Assembly: GCF_000213055.1 (NCBI RefSeq)
Contig: NZ_CM001165.1
Span: forward strand, 2,441,445-2,505,444
Length of the DNA: 64,000 bases
Origin: Streptomyces sp. Tu6071
GTDB lineage: Bacteria > Actinomycetota > Actinomycetes > Streptomycetales > Streptomycetaceae
Direction: 5' to 3'
Every line of letters starts with the position of its first letter. The stretch's first letter is position 1. The notes beneath the pieces are model-generated. The model was not told the DNA's origin and ran no database searches. It worked only from the letters and a program-made list of their open reading frames with translations. A program made the translations under genes and the position numbers. Below, in pieces: positions 16,104-24,919 of this stretch.

Positions 16104-19100
16104 TCACTCCACCACCTGGCCCCCCTCCGCCTTCGCGCTGCACGAGGAGCGGAACGCGCAGTGGTCGCAGTGGGAGCCGGGGGTGGGGCGGAAGCGTTCG
16201 TTGAGGACGCGGGCCGCCGCTTCGGTGAGGAGGTCGGGGAGCCAGTCGCCCTCGGGGGGTTCCTGGGGCTGGACCTTCGGGGAGAGGGGGTCCTTCTTGG
16301 AGGCTTCGAGGCGCAGGTGGACCAGTTCCGCCCCGCCCGGGGTGAGGGGGCCCACCGCGCCCTCGGCCACCGCGCGCTGGTAGACCGCCAGCTGGGGGTG
16401 GTGGTCGACCTCGTCCGCCGTGGGGGCGTTCTTGCCGGTCTTGAAGTCGACGACGTACGCGCGGCCCGCCGCGTCGGCGTCGACGCGGTCCATCGTGCCC
16501 CTGATGCGGATCTCGTGGTCCCCCGCCGGGAGCGTCACGTCGAAGGGGTGCTCGCTCGCGACCGGGGTGCGGCCGGTGCGGTCCAGGACGTGCCAGCGCA
16601 GGAAGCGCTCCAGGGCCGCGCGGGCGTTCTCCCTCTCCTGCGCCGACTTCCACGGCGCGTCGAAGGCGAGCCCGTCCCACACCGTGTCGAGGCGTTCCAT
16701 CAGGACGTCCAGGTCGGCGGGGCTGCGCCCCGTCGCGACCTCGTCGGCGAGGACGTGGACGACGTTGCCGAAGCCCTGCGCCGTGCTCGCGGGCGCCTCG
16801 GCCCGTACCTCCCGGCCCAGGAACCACTGGAGCGCGCACACGTCCACGAGCTGGCCGAGCGCGCTCGCCGAGAGCGCGAGCGGCTGTGCCGGGTCGCGCA
16901 CGGGGACCTCGTTCACCGTCTCGTCGGCCAGGCCCCACCACGTGCCCGGGTGCGCGGTCGGCACGAGCGGCCTGCCGTCGCCGTCGGTGAGCGCGGCGAG
17001 GCGTGCGAGGCGGCGCGCGGCGGCCTCGCGCAGCGCGGGCGAGGCGTGCGGGTCGACGGTCGTGGCGCGCAGTTCGGCGACGAGCGCGGGCACGGCGAGC
17101 GGGCGGCGCGGGCGGACGGTGAGGTGGCGCGGTTCGACGCCGAGTTCGGTGAGGAAGCGGGAGGGCTGGTCGCCGTCCTCGGCCGGGGCCTTCACTGCGG
17201 TGACGACGAGGCGGTCCGCCGCGCGCGTCGCCGCGACGTAGAAGAGCCTGCGCTCCTCCGCGAGCAGCGCGCCGGGCGTGAGGGGCTCGGCGAGGCCGTC
17301 GCTGCCGATGCGGTCGGCCTCCAGGAGCGAACCGCGCTGCCGCAGGTCGGGCCACACGCCCTCCTGCACCCCGGCGACGACGACGAGCCGCCACTGGAGG
17401 CCCTTCGCGCGGTGCGCGGTCATGAGGCGGACGGCGTCGGGGCGGACCGTACGGCCCGAGAGGGTGTCGGCCGCTATTTCCTGCGCCTCGGTCTCGGCGA
17501 GGAAGTTGAGCGCGCCGCGCCCGCCCGTGCGTTCCTCGGCGCGCGCGGCCGTCGCGAAGAGCGCGCACACCGCGTCGAGGTCGCGGTCCGCGTTGCGTCC
17601 GGCCGCGCCGCCGCGCCGCGAGGCCCGCTCCAGGCGCGCGGGCCAGCGCGTCCCGTTCCACAGCTCCCACAGTGCCTCCTCCGCCGTCCCGCCCTTCGCG
17701 AGCAGGGAGCGCGTGCGCGCGAGGAGGAGGCCCAGCTCGCGCGCCGCCTTCGCGTACGCGGCGTCGTGCGCGATGAGCCGCTCCGGCTCGGCGAGCGCGC
17801 GCGCGAGCAGGACGTCCGAGGGAGGAGGTACGGGGTTGCCCCCCGCGCGCTCCTCGGCGCGCAGCGCCCGCCCGAGCCGCCGCAGATCGGCCGCGTCCAT
17901 GCCGCACAGGGGGGAGGCGAGGAGGTCGACGGCTGTCTCGGTGGCGATCCAGGAGGGCTCCGGAGACGGCTGCGGTACGGGAACGGGCTGGATCTCCCCT
18001 ACCGGTACGGGCTCGCCCTCCGCCTCCGGGCCGGAATCCGCCCCCGGTACAGGCCCGCTCTCCCCCTCCCGTACGGGCTCGCTCTCCCCCTTCCCTGCGG
18101 GCGTCTGCCCCACCGGCGGTGTCTCCCCCGCCTGCGGCGTCTCGCCCCGTGCCTCCGCCTCCGCCGTCACCCGCAGGGCCGTCAGGAGGGGCTGGACCGC
18201 CGGTTCGAGGCGCAGCGGGAGTTCGTCGCCCGCCGTGTCGACGGGGACCCCGGCGGCGGTGAGGGAGCGGCGCAGGGCGGGGAGGCGGCTGCCCGCGCGG
18301 AGCAGGACGGCCATGTCGCCCCACGGCACGTCGTCCTCCAGGTGGGCGCGGCGCAGGAGGTCGGCGACGTGGTCGGTCTCGGCGCCGGGGCTCGGGCACG
18401 TGTAGACCTCGGCGCCGCCGCCCTCGCGGGTGGGGAGTTGGTCGCGGTGGGCGCGGACGGCGGCGGCGGGGAGGCGGGTGAGGGGGATGCGCAGGGTCAG
18501 GGCGCGGGTCGCGTCGAGCACGCGGCGGGCCGCGCGGCGCGCGGTGGGGAGCACGGCGACGGGGGCGGGGGCACCGCCGGTCGTGCGGAAGGCGTCGGGG
18601 AAGTCGAGGATGCCGTTCACGTCGGCGCCCCGGAAGGCGTAGATCGACTGGTCGGGGTCGCCGAAGGCGAGGAGCGTGCGGCCCTGTCCGGCGAGGGCTT
18701 CGAGGAGGCGGACCTGGGCGGGGTCGGTGTCCTGGTACTCGTCGACGTAGACCGCGTCGTACGCCTGTGCGAGGTCCTTCGCGACGTCGGGGCGGCGGGC
18801 GAGGAGGTCGGCGCGGTGGACGAGTTCGGCGTAGTCGATGACGCCCTGGAGGTCGAGCACGTCGAGGTACTCGGCGAGGAACGCGGCGGCGGCCTGCCAG
18901 TCGGGGCGGCCGGTGCGGCTCGCGAAGCGGTGCAGGGCGGCCGGGTCGAGGCCGAGTTCGCGGCTGCGGGCGAGCACGGCGCGTACCTCGTCGGCGAATC
19001 CGCGCGTCGTGAGGCAGGCGCGGAGCTGACCGGGCCAGCGGACCCGGCCCCGGCCCTGGGCGGCGAGGGCGGTCTCGCCCTCCAGGAGTTCGCGCACGGC

Positions 19101-19544
19101 GAGGTCCTGCTCGGGCCCGGAGAGCAGCCGGACCGGGGTGCCGTCGGGCCCGGCCTCCTGGTGGGCGCGGACGAGCGCGTAGCCGTAGGAGTGGAAGGTC
19201 GTGGCGCGCGGGGCGGACGCGGGGCCGATGCGCAGGGCCATGCGGTCGCGCAGCGAGACGGCGGCCTTGCGGCTGAAGGTGAGGACGAGGAGGCGCTCGG
19301 GGTCCGCGCCCGCCGCGACGCGGGCGGCGACGGACTCGACGAGCGTCTCGGTCTTGCCCGTGCCGGGTCCGGCGAGGACGAGGAGAGGTCCGGTGCGGTG
19401 CTCAACCACGGCCCGCTGGTGCGCGTCCAGTGGGACGGGGCCCGGCGGGGTCCGCGGGGTGCGCACCAGCCGGTAGCCGCCCGCGCTCCGCCGCCCGGCC
19501 CAGGGGCGTGCGGCGTGGGAGGAGGTGCGGGAGGAGGTGCTCAC
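16104..19544 (-). CDS. adnA: AdnA subunit of the AdnAB helicase-nuclease
   Basis: The 1146-aa protein has Walker A GPGTGKT at 59-65, TFSRKAAVSLRDR, DEYQDTDPAQV, GDPDQSIYAFRGADV and LMTAHRAKGLQW, followed by a RecB-like nuclease (GNVVHVLADEV, GTMDRVDADAAG, YVVDFKTGKNAP, HPQLAVYQRAV). A cysteine at CALQWFL with the three in HCDHCAFRSSC makes the iron-sulfur staple known from AddB/AdnA-type nucleases. A repeat-rich insert of about 65 residues (GETPQAGETPPVGQTPAGK and similar) interrupts the motor domain near residues 460-525. It is the first gene of the adnAB operon, with a GTG start at 19544. Confidence 0.95.
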   Translation of the reverse strand: MSTSSRTSSHAARPWAGRRSAGGYRLVRTPRTPPGPVPLDAHQRAVVEHRTGPLLVLAGPGTGKTETLVESVAARVAAGADPERLLVLTFSRKAAVSLRDRMALRIGPASAPRATTFHSYGYALVRAHQEAGPDGTPVRLLSGPEQDLAVRELLEGETALAAQGRGRVRWPGQLRACLTTRGFADEVRAVLARSRELGLDPAALHRFASRTGRPDWQAAAAFLAEYLDVLDLQGVIDYAELVHRADLLARRPDVAKDLAQAYDAVYVDEYQDTDPAQVRLLEALAGQGRTLLAFGDPDQSIYAFRGADVNGILDFPDAFRTTGGAPAPVAVLPTARRAARRVLDATRALTLRIPLTRLPAAAVRAHRDQLPTREGGGAEVYTCPSPGAETDHVADLLRRAHLEDDVPWGDMAVLLRAGSRLPALRRSLTAAGVPVDTAGDELPLRLEPAVQPLLTALRVTAEAEARGETPQAGETPPVGQTPAGKGESEPVREGESGPVPGADSGPEAEGEPVPVGEIQPVPVPQPSPEPSWIATETAVDLLASPLCGMDAADLRRLGRALRAEERAGGNPVPPPSDVLLARALAEPERLIAHDAAYAKAARELGLLLARTRSLLAKGGTAEEALWELWNGTRWPARLERASRRGGAAGRNADRDLDAVCALFATAARAEERTGGRGALNFLAETEAQEIAADTLSGRTVRPDAVRLMTAHRAKGLQWRLVVVAGVQEGVWPDLRQRGSLLEADRIGSDGLAEPLTPGALLAEERRLFYVAATRAADRLVVTAVKAPAEDGDQPSRFLTELGVEPRHLTVRPRRPLAVPALVAELRATTVDPHASPALREAAARRLARLAALTDGDGRPLVPTAHPGTWWGLADETVNEVPVRDPAQPLALSASALGQLVDVCALQWFLGREVRAEAPASTAQGFGNVVHVLADEVATGRSPADLDVLMERLDTVWDGLAFDAPWKSAQERENARAALERFLRWHVLDRTGRTPVASEHPFDVTLPAGDHEIRIRGTMDRVDADAAGRAYVVDFKTGKNAPTADEVDHHPQLAVYQRAVAEGAVGPLTPGGAELVHLRLEASKKDPLSPKVQPQEPPEGDWLPDLLTEAAARVLNERFRPTPGSHCDHCAFRSSCSAKAEGGQVVE

Positions 19545-19653
19545 TGTGGTTGGCCGGTCCTGGTGGGGTCGTCGGGGGTTCGACGCTACGTCTCCCGCGG
19601 GGGCGGGGCGAAGTCGTGGGGCGGGTCAGCGGGTGTGCGCTTGCGCACGGCTC

Positions 19654-20049
19654 TCAGTCCTCCACCCCGTGCCACCGGGCTTCGCGCACGTCGATGCGGG
19701 GGACGTGGTCCTCGCTCGCGGTGGGGCGGAGCGGGGTGCCCTCCTCGTGGTAGTGGGCGAGGGCGCGGAGTTCGTGGCCGGGGAGGAGGGTGCCGTCGGC
19801 GCGGACGACGCGCCACCAGGGCGCCTCGTCGCCGTGGAGGGCCATGACGCGGCCGACCTGGCGCGGGCCGACGCGGCGCGGGGGCTCGCCGGGGAGGCCG
19901 AGGTCCTCGTGTTCCCGGCGTTCCTCCTCCAGCCAGGCGGCGATGTCCCCGTATGTCATGATCCGTCCGGCCGGGATGCGCGCGGCGACGTCGAGCACCC
20001 GGTCGACGTAAGGAGGGGCCGGGGGTCCGGGGTCGTGCTGCTCGCTCAT
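19654..20049 (-). CDS. Alkyltransferase-like (ATL) protein, cysteine-less MGMT homologue
   Basis: The 131-aa protein matches the C-terminal DNA-binding domain of O6-alkylguanine-DNA alkyltransferase: VLDVAARIPAGRIMTYGDIA, then RRVGPRQVGRVMA. The catalytic PCHRV motif is PWWRVV here, so the acceptor cysteine is replaced by tryptophan. ATL proteins bind O6-alkylguanine and recruit nucleotide excision repair rather than removing the lesion. The start at 20049 (MSEQHD) is preferred; a second ATG at 20058 is in frame. It lies next to adnA as in mycobacteria, downstream on the adnA side of a divergent promoter region shared with the flippase gene. Confidence 0.9.
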   Translation of the reverse strand: MSEQHDPGPPAPPYVDRVLDVAARIPAGRIMTYGDIAAWLEEERREHEDLGLPGEPPRRVGPRQVGRVMALHGDEAPWWRVVRADGTLLPGHELRALAHYHEEGTPLRPTASEDHVPRIDVREARWHGVED

Positions 20050-20215
20050 CCCGCCCATCCTGCCGCACGCGTCCGACAGCCGGGTCCCGTTCCGCGTCCG
20101 GGCCCGGCACGACGGCGACGGCCGGGCCCGACACGACGGCGAGGGGGGTCCCTCCGGCGGCGGGCTGCGGGAGGGTGGGACGGGGCGCGGACCCGGCTGC
20201 GTACGCTCCCGAATT

Positions 20216-20237
20216 GCACCCTGATGCCCCAGGGTGC
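20216..20237. promoter_or_regulatory. Perfect inverted repeat in the divergent ATL/flippase promoter region
   Basis: GCACCCTG-ATGCCC-CAGGGTGC has 8-bp perfect arms and a 6-bp spacer, 37 bp before the flippase GTG start and about 170 bp upstream of the ATL gene. An operator or a leader hairpin would fit; no known regulator motif is recognised. Confidence 0.4.
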
Positions 20238-20273
20238 TGTCAGGCCGTGCCACCATCGTGCGGGCGGTGACAG

Positions 20274-23204
20274 GTGATCCCGAACCGGCCCCCACGAAAC
20301 CGACAAGTGCAAGAGACTTCCGAGACCCCGAGGCGGCAGAGCGTGCGATCCGAAGAGCCGGACAGCTCTGCCGGCGTGTCTCCCCGCGAGGAACGGGCCC
20401 CGCGGGACCCGGCGCCGCGGGAAACGCCACCGCCGGAACCGGCCCCGCAGGACCCGTCGCCGCACGACGGCGCGGACGGGGCCCCCGCGCCGCACGGGGT
20501 CGACGAGGCCCGTACGCCCCACGACGGCGCGGACGGGACCGGCCCCGTGCACCTCCGCAAGCCCTCCGCCCCGGAGCACGCGCCCCCCGCCTCCGGCGCC
20601 CACCCCTCCCCCGCCCCCGCACCCGAGGTCGTGCACGCCGACCAGGTCGAGGGGGACGAGCCGCTGCTGCCCGCGCGCGTGCACCGCCCGTACGACCTGC
20701 TGCGGCTGTGCGTCGGCGTGCTCGCTCTCGCGGTCGTGCTCGGGGTCGCCGCCTTCGCGCACGGGACGACGTCCGGGCTCGAACAGGACATCAACCGGGG
20801 GACGGGCGAGGCACCCGATCTGCTGATCAAGTTCGCCGGGCTCGCCTCCAGCATCGCCGTGCTGCTCGTGCCCGTCGCCTTCGCGATCGAACGGCTCGTC
20901 AAGCGGGACGGGCTGCGCATCGCGGACGGCGTGCTCGCCGCCGTCCTCGCGCACGGCGTGACGCTCGCGACGGACCTGTGGGTCGCCGACTCGGCGCCGC
21001 AGTCGATCAAGGACGCGCTCACCCAGCCGTCCCCCGCCGACGTCCACGTCCTCACCGACCCCGTGCACGGCTACCTCGCCCCCGTCATCGCGTACATGAC
21101 CGCCGTGGGGATGTCGCGCAGACCGCGCTGGCGCGTCGTGCTGTGGGTCGTGCTGCTGCTCGACGCCTTCGCGATGCTCGTCGTCGGCTACACGACGCCG
21201 TTCTCGATCGTCCTGACCGTGCTCATCGGCTGGTCCGTCGCGTACGGGACGCTCTACGCGGTCGGCTCGCCCAACGTGCGCCCCACCGGGCGCACCCTGC
21301 TCGCCGGGCTCCGCCACGTCGGCTTCCGCCCCGTCTCGGCCGCGCGCGCCGCCGAGGACGCCGAGGAGGCCGAGCGCGGGCGGCAGTACTTCGTCCGGCT
21401 GGAGGACGGCCCGCCGCTCGACGTGACCGTCGTCGACCGCGAGCAGCAGGCGCACGGCTTCTACTACCGCGCCTGGCGCCGCCTGACCCTCCGTACCGTC
21501 ACGACGGGCCGCAGCCTCCAGACACTGCGCCAGGCCCTCGAACAGGAGGCGCTGCTCGCGTACGCGGCGATCGCGGCCGGGGCCAACGCGCCACGCCTCA
21601 TCGCGACCTCCGAGCTGGGCCCCGACGCCGTCATGCTCGTCTACGAGCACACCGGGGGCCGCAGTCTCGACGCGCTGCCGGACGACGCGATCACCGACGC
21701 GCTCATGCGCGACACGTGGCGGCAGGTGCGGGCGCTCCAGTCGCGGCGCATCGCGCACCGCAGGCTCACGGGCGACGCGATCCTCGTGGACCGCGAGGGG
21801 ACCGTGATCCTCACCGACCTGCGCGGCGGGGAGATCGCGGCCGGCGACCTCGTGCTCCGGATGGACGTCAGCCAGCTCCTCACCACGCTCGGCCTGCGCG
21901 TCGGCGCCGAGCGCGCGGTCGCCGCCGCCGTCGACGTGCTCGGCCCCGACAAGATCGCCGACGCGCTGCCGCTGCTCCAGCCCATCGCTCTCTCCCGCTC
22001 CACGCGCGCGACCCTGCGCCGCCTGAGCCGCGAGCGCGGCGAACGGGAGCGGCAGGCGGTGCTCGCCGCCGCCGAGGCCCGCAAGAAGGCCCGCAGCGAC
22101 GCCGGGGAGGTCGAGGAGAGCGGGCGCAAGGCGGCCCGCGGCGAGCGGCAGGCGCAGAAGCGCGCCATCGACGAGGCCATGGAGGAGGCCCGCGAGGAGG
22201 ACCTGCTCGCGCAGATCCGCCACGAGGTGCTGCGCATCCGCCCGCAGGCCCCCGTGGAGCCCGCCCGCCTGGAGCGCATCCGCCCGCGCACCCTCGTCAC
22301 GTTCATCGCGGGCGCGATCGCCGCGTACTTCCTGCTCGCCCAGCTCAGCACGATCGACTTCGACAAGATCCTCCACGAGGCGCGGTGGGGCTGGGTCGCC
22401 GCCGCCGCCGCCTTCTCCGCGCTCAGCTACGTCGCCGCCGCGATGAGCCTGCTCGGCTTCGTGCCCGAGCGGGTGCCGTGGCCGCGCGCGATCTCGGCGC
22501 AGGTCGCGGGCTCCTTCGTGAAGCTCGTCGCGCCGCCCGCCGTCGGCGGCCTCGCGCTCAACACGCGCTTCCTCCAGCGCGCGGGCGTGCGCCCCGGGCT
22601 CGCGGTCGCGAGCGTGGGCGCTTCGCAGCTCTTCGGGCTCGCCTCGCACATCGTGCTGCTCCTCGCCTTCGGCTACCTGACGGGGACGGAGAAGACGCCC
22701 TCGCTCTCGCCGTCCCGCACGGTCATCGCGGGCCTGCTGACCGCCGCCGTGCTCGTCCTGGTCGTCACCGCCGTACCGTTCCTGCGGCGCTTCGTGGTGA
22801 CGCGGGTGCGCTCGCTCTTCGCCGGTGTCGTGCCGCGCATGCTCGACGTGCTCCAGCGCCCCTCGAAGCTGCTCACCGGGATCGGCGGGATGCTCGCGCT
22901 CACCGCCTGCTTCGTGATGTGCCTGGACGCCTCGGTGCGCGCGCTCGGCGGCGCGTCGACGCACGTGAGCCTCGCGAGCGTCGCCGTCGTCTTCCTCGCG
23001 GGGAACGCGGTGGGCTCGGCGGCCCCGACCCCGGGCGGTGTCGGCGCGGTGGAGGGGGCGCTCTCGGTGGGGCTCCTCGCCTTCGGCGTGCCGCTCTCGA
23101 TCGGCCTCCCCTCCGTCATCCTCTTCCGCCTCCTCACCTTCTGGCTGCCGGTCCTGCCGGGCTGGCTCTGCTTCAACCAGCTCACCCGGAGAGGCGCCCT
23201 GTAA
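20274..23204 (+). CDS. Large lysylphosphatidylglycerol-synthase-type flippase with central pseudokinase domain
   Basis: The 976-aa membrane protein begins with a Pro/Asp/Glu-rich tail of about 125 residues, then a TM bundle (about residues 140-340), a cytosolic kinase-like domain and a C-terminal seven-to-eight-TM domain of the UPF0104/AglD/MprF flippase type (VPWPRAISAQVAGSFVKLVA, SAAPTPGGVGAVEGALSVG). The kinase-like part keeps the fold (RQYFVRLEDG, ALEQEALLAYAAI, RIAHRRLTGDAILVD) but has TDLRGG where an active kinase has DFG and lacks the catalytic aspartate, so it is probably inactive. There is no aminoacyl-transferase domain, so it likely moves a lipid or lipid-linked sugar. The GTG start at 20274 is uncertain. 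Confidence 0.85.
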   Translation: MIPNRPPRNRQVQETSETPRRQSVRSEEPDSSAGVSPREERAPRDPAPRETPPPEPAPQDPSPHDGADGAPAPHGVDEARTPHDGADGTGPVHLRKPSAPEHAPPASGAHPSPAPAPEVVHADQVEGDEPLLPARVHRPYDLLRLCVGVLALAVVLGVAAFAHGTTSGLEQDINRGTGEAPDLLIKFAGLASSIAVLLVPVAFAIERLVKRDGLRIADGVLAAVLAHGVTLATDLWVADSAPQSIKDALTQPSPADVHVLTDPVHGYLAPVIAYMTAVGMSRRPRWRVVLWVVLLLDAFAMLVVGYTTPFSIVLTVLIGWSVAYGTLYAVGSPNVRPTGRTLLAGLRHVGFRPVSAARAAEDAEEAERGRQYFVRLEDGPPLDVTVVDREQQAHGFYYRAWRRLTLRTVTTGRSLQTLRQALEQEALLAYAAIAAGANAPRLIATSELGPDAVMLVYEHTGGRSLDALPDDAITDALMRDTWRQVRALQSRRIAHRRLTGDAILVDREGTVILTDLRGGEIAAGDLVLRMDVSQLLTTLGLRVGAERAVAAAVDVLGPDKIADALPLLQPIALSRSTRATLRRLSRERGERERQAVLAAAEARKKARSDAGEVEESGRKAARGERQAQKRAIDEAMEEAREEDLLAQIRHEVLRIRPQAPVEPARLERIRPRTLVTFIAGAIAAYFLLAQLSTIDFDKILHEARWGWVAAAAAFSALSYVAAAMSLLGFVPERVPWPRAISAQVAGSFVKLVAPPAVGGLALNTRFLQRAGVRPGLAVASVGASQLFGLASHIVLLLAFGYLTGTEKTPSLSPSRTVIAGLLTAAVLVLVVTAVPFLRRFVVTRVRSLFAGVVPRMLDVLQRPSKLLTGIGGMLALTACFVMCLDASVRALGGASTHVSLASVAVVFLAGNAVGSAAPTPGGVGAVEGALSVGLLAFGVPLSIGLPSVILFRLLTFWLPVLPGWLCFNQLTRRGAL

Positions 23205-23286
23205 GCGGGTACACGGCCACGGGCGAACTCACCCGCCCGGCCCCCGCCCCGAGCGCCTCCCCCGTACCAGCCCCAGGATGGGTCCC

Positions 23287-24888
23287 ATGCCTCACTCGCT
23301 CCCGCCCCGCCGCTCCTCCCGCCGCGCCAGGCCGCGCGCCGGGGCCGTCGCCCTCGTAGGGCTGAGCCTGGCCGTGTCCCTGACCGCCTGCTCCGACGAC
23401 AGCGGCGGGGGCGGCGACGGGCCGACGAACGGCGCGAGCGGCAGCGATCCGCGCGGTCAGTCGCTGAGCTGGAAGAGCTGCCCGGCCCCCGACCAGGCCC
23501 AGGGCACGGGCGACAAGCCGTCCCCCCTGCCGGGCGGCACGCGGTGGGAGTGCGCGACGATGCGGGCGCCGCTCGACTGGAAGGAACCCAAGGGCGCGTC
23601 GATCGACCTCGCGCTCATCCGCGCGAAGGCGAAGGACCAGGGCAAGCGCATCGGCTCGCTCGTCTTCAACTTCGGCGGCCCCGGCGGCTCGGGCGTCGCG
23701 ACGCTCCCGGCCTTCGGCGACACGTACGAGACCCTGCGCGACCGCTACGACCTCGTGAGCTTCGATCCGCGCGGCGTCGGCCGCAGCGCGCCGGTGGAGT
23801 GCGAGAACCCCAAGCAGCTCGACCAGTACTTCGCGCAGGACAACACCCCCGACGACGAGGCCGAGCGCAACGAGTTCGTCACCGGCACCAAGAACTTCAA
23901 CGCCGCGTGCGAGAAGAACTCCCGCGCGGTCCTGCCGCACGTCTCGACGATCGACGCGGCGCGCGACATGGACCTCCTGCGGCAGGTGCTCGGCGACAAG
24001 AAGCTGAACTACTTCGGCATCTCGTACGGCACCGAGCTGGGCGGCGTCTACGCGCACCTCTTCCCGAAGAAGGTCGGCCGCGCCGTCTTCGACGCCGTCG
24101 TGGACCCGACCGAGAACAGCGAGCAGGGCTCCCTCGGCCAGGCCAAGGGCTTCCAGCTCGCGCTCGACAACTTCGCCGACGACTGCGTCAAGCAGGGCGA
24201 GGACTGCACGATCGGGAACAGCCGCGACGCGATCGAGAAGCGCGTCGCGAAGCTCCTGAAGGACCTCGACACCAAGCCGCTGCCCGGCCTCGGGGAGCGC
24301 CGGCTGACCCAGTCGGCGGGCACGGGCGGCATCGCGCAGGCCCTCTACTCCAAGGACTACTGGCCCTACCTGCGCGAAGGGCTCCAGCAGGCGTACGACG
24401 GCGACGGGCGCGTCCTGATGGCGCTCTCCGACGCGATGAACGGCCGCAACGAGGACGGCAGCTACTCCAACATCACCGCCGCGAACGTCGCGATCAACTG
24501 CGCCGACGACAAGGAGCGGTACTCGATGGCGGACGTCGAGAAGAAGCTGCCCGAGTTCCGCGAGGCGTCGCCGCTCTTCGGCGACTTCCTCGCCTGGTCC
24601 CTCGTCAGCTGCACCGACTGGGCCGTGCGCGGCGCCGCCTCGCACCCCGACGTCTCGGCGCCGGGCGCCCCGCCCATCCTCGTCGTCGGCAACACGGGCG
24701 ACCCGGCCACCCCCTACGAGGGCGCGGCGCGCATGGCGAAGCAGCTCGGCAAGGGCGTCGGCGTCGAGATCACGTACAAGGGCCAGGGACACGGCTCGTA
24801 CGACAGCGGGGACGCGTGCGTGCGCAAGGCGGTGGACGGCTACCTGCTGAACGGGACGGTGCCGAAGGCGGGGACCGTGTGCGGGTGA
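23287..24888 (+). CDS. Secreted lipoprotein tripeptidyl aminopeptidase-like hydrolase (copy 1)
   Basis: The 533-aa alpha/beta-hydrolase has a lipoprotein signal peptide (twin-Arg-rich N-region, LSLAVSLTAC lipobox) and the S33/TAP layout: oxyanion region NFGGPGGSG, nucleophile YFGISYGTELGG, aspartate GNTGDPATP and histidine GQGHGSYDSGDAC. This is the mycelium-associated Slp/Tap family of Streptomyces exopeptidases. Six or more cysteines outside the lipobox suggest disulfides, including DDCVKQGEDC, which the next gene lacks. ATG 23287 is used; 23278 is also in frame. It lies 82 bp after the flippase gene and 31 bp before its paralogue, so a polycistronic unit is likely. Confidence 0.92.
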   Translation: MPHSLPPRRSSRRARPRAGAVALVGLSLAVSLTACSDDSGGGGDGPTNGASGSDPRGQSLSWKSCPAPDQAQGTGDKPSPLPGGTRWECATMRAPLDWKEPKGASIDLALIRAKAKDQGKRIGSLVFNFGGPGGSGVATLPAFGDTYETLRDRYDLVSFDPRGVGRSAPVECENPKQLDQYFAQDNTPDDEAERNEFVTGTKNFNAACEKNSRAVLPHVSTIDAARDMDLLRQVLGDKKLNYFGISYGTELGGVYAHLFPKKVGRAVFDAVVDPTENSEQGSLGQAKGFQLALDNFADDCVKQGEDCTIGNSRDAIEKRVAKLLKDLDTKPLPGLGERRLTQSAGTGGIAQALYSKDYWPYLREGLQQAYDGDGRVLMALSDAMNGRNEDGSYSNITAANVAINCADDKERYSMADVEKKLPEFREASPLFGDFLAWSLVSCTDWAVRGAASHPDVSAPGAPPILVVGNTGDPATPYEGAARMAKQLGKGVGVEITYKGQGHGSYDSGDACVRKAVDGYLLNGTVPKAGTVCG

Positions 24889-24919
24889 CCTCCGCAGCGT
24901 GACGGACCGCTGACTGTCA

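Noticed and set aside
19654..20049. Functional O6-methylguanine methyltransferase
   Set aside because: The acceptor cysteine of PCHR is replaced (PWWR), so it is an alkyltransferase-like protein.
20046..22964. A 972-aa minus-strand frame opposite the flippase gene
   Set aside because: Histidine/arginine/glycine-rich antisense frame without domains; the flippase has clear TM and family motifs.
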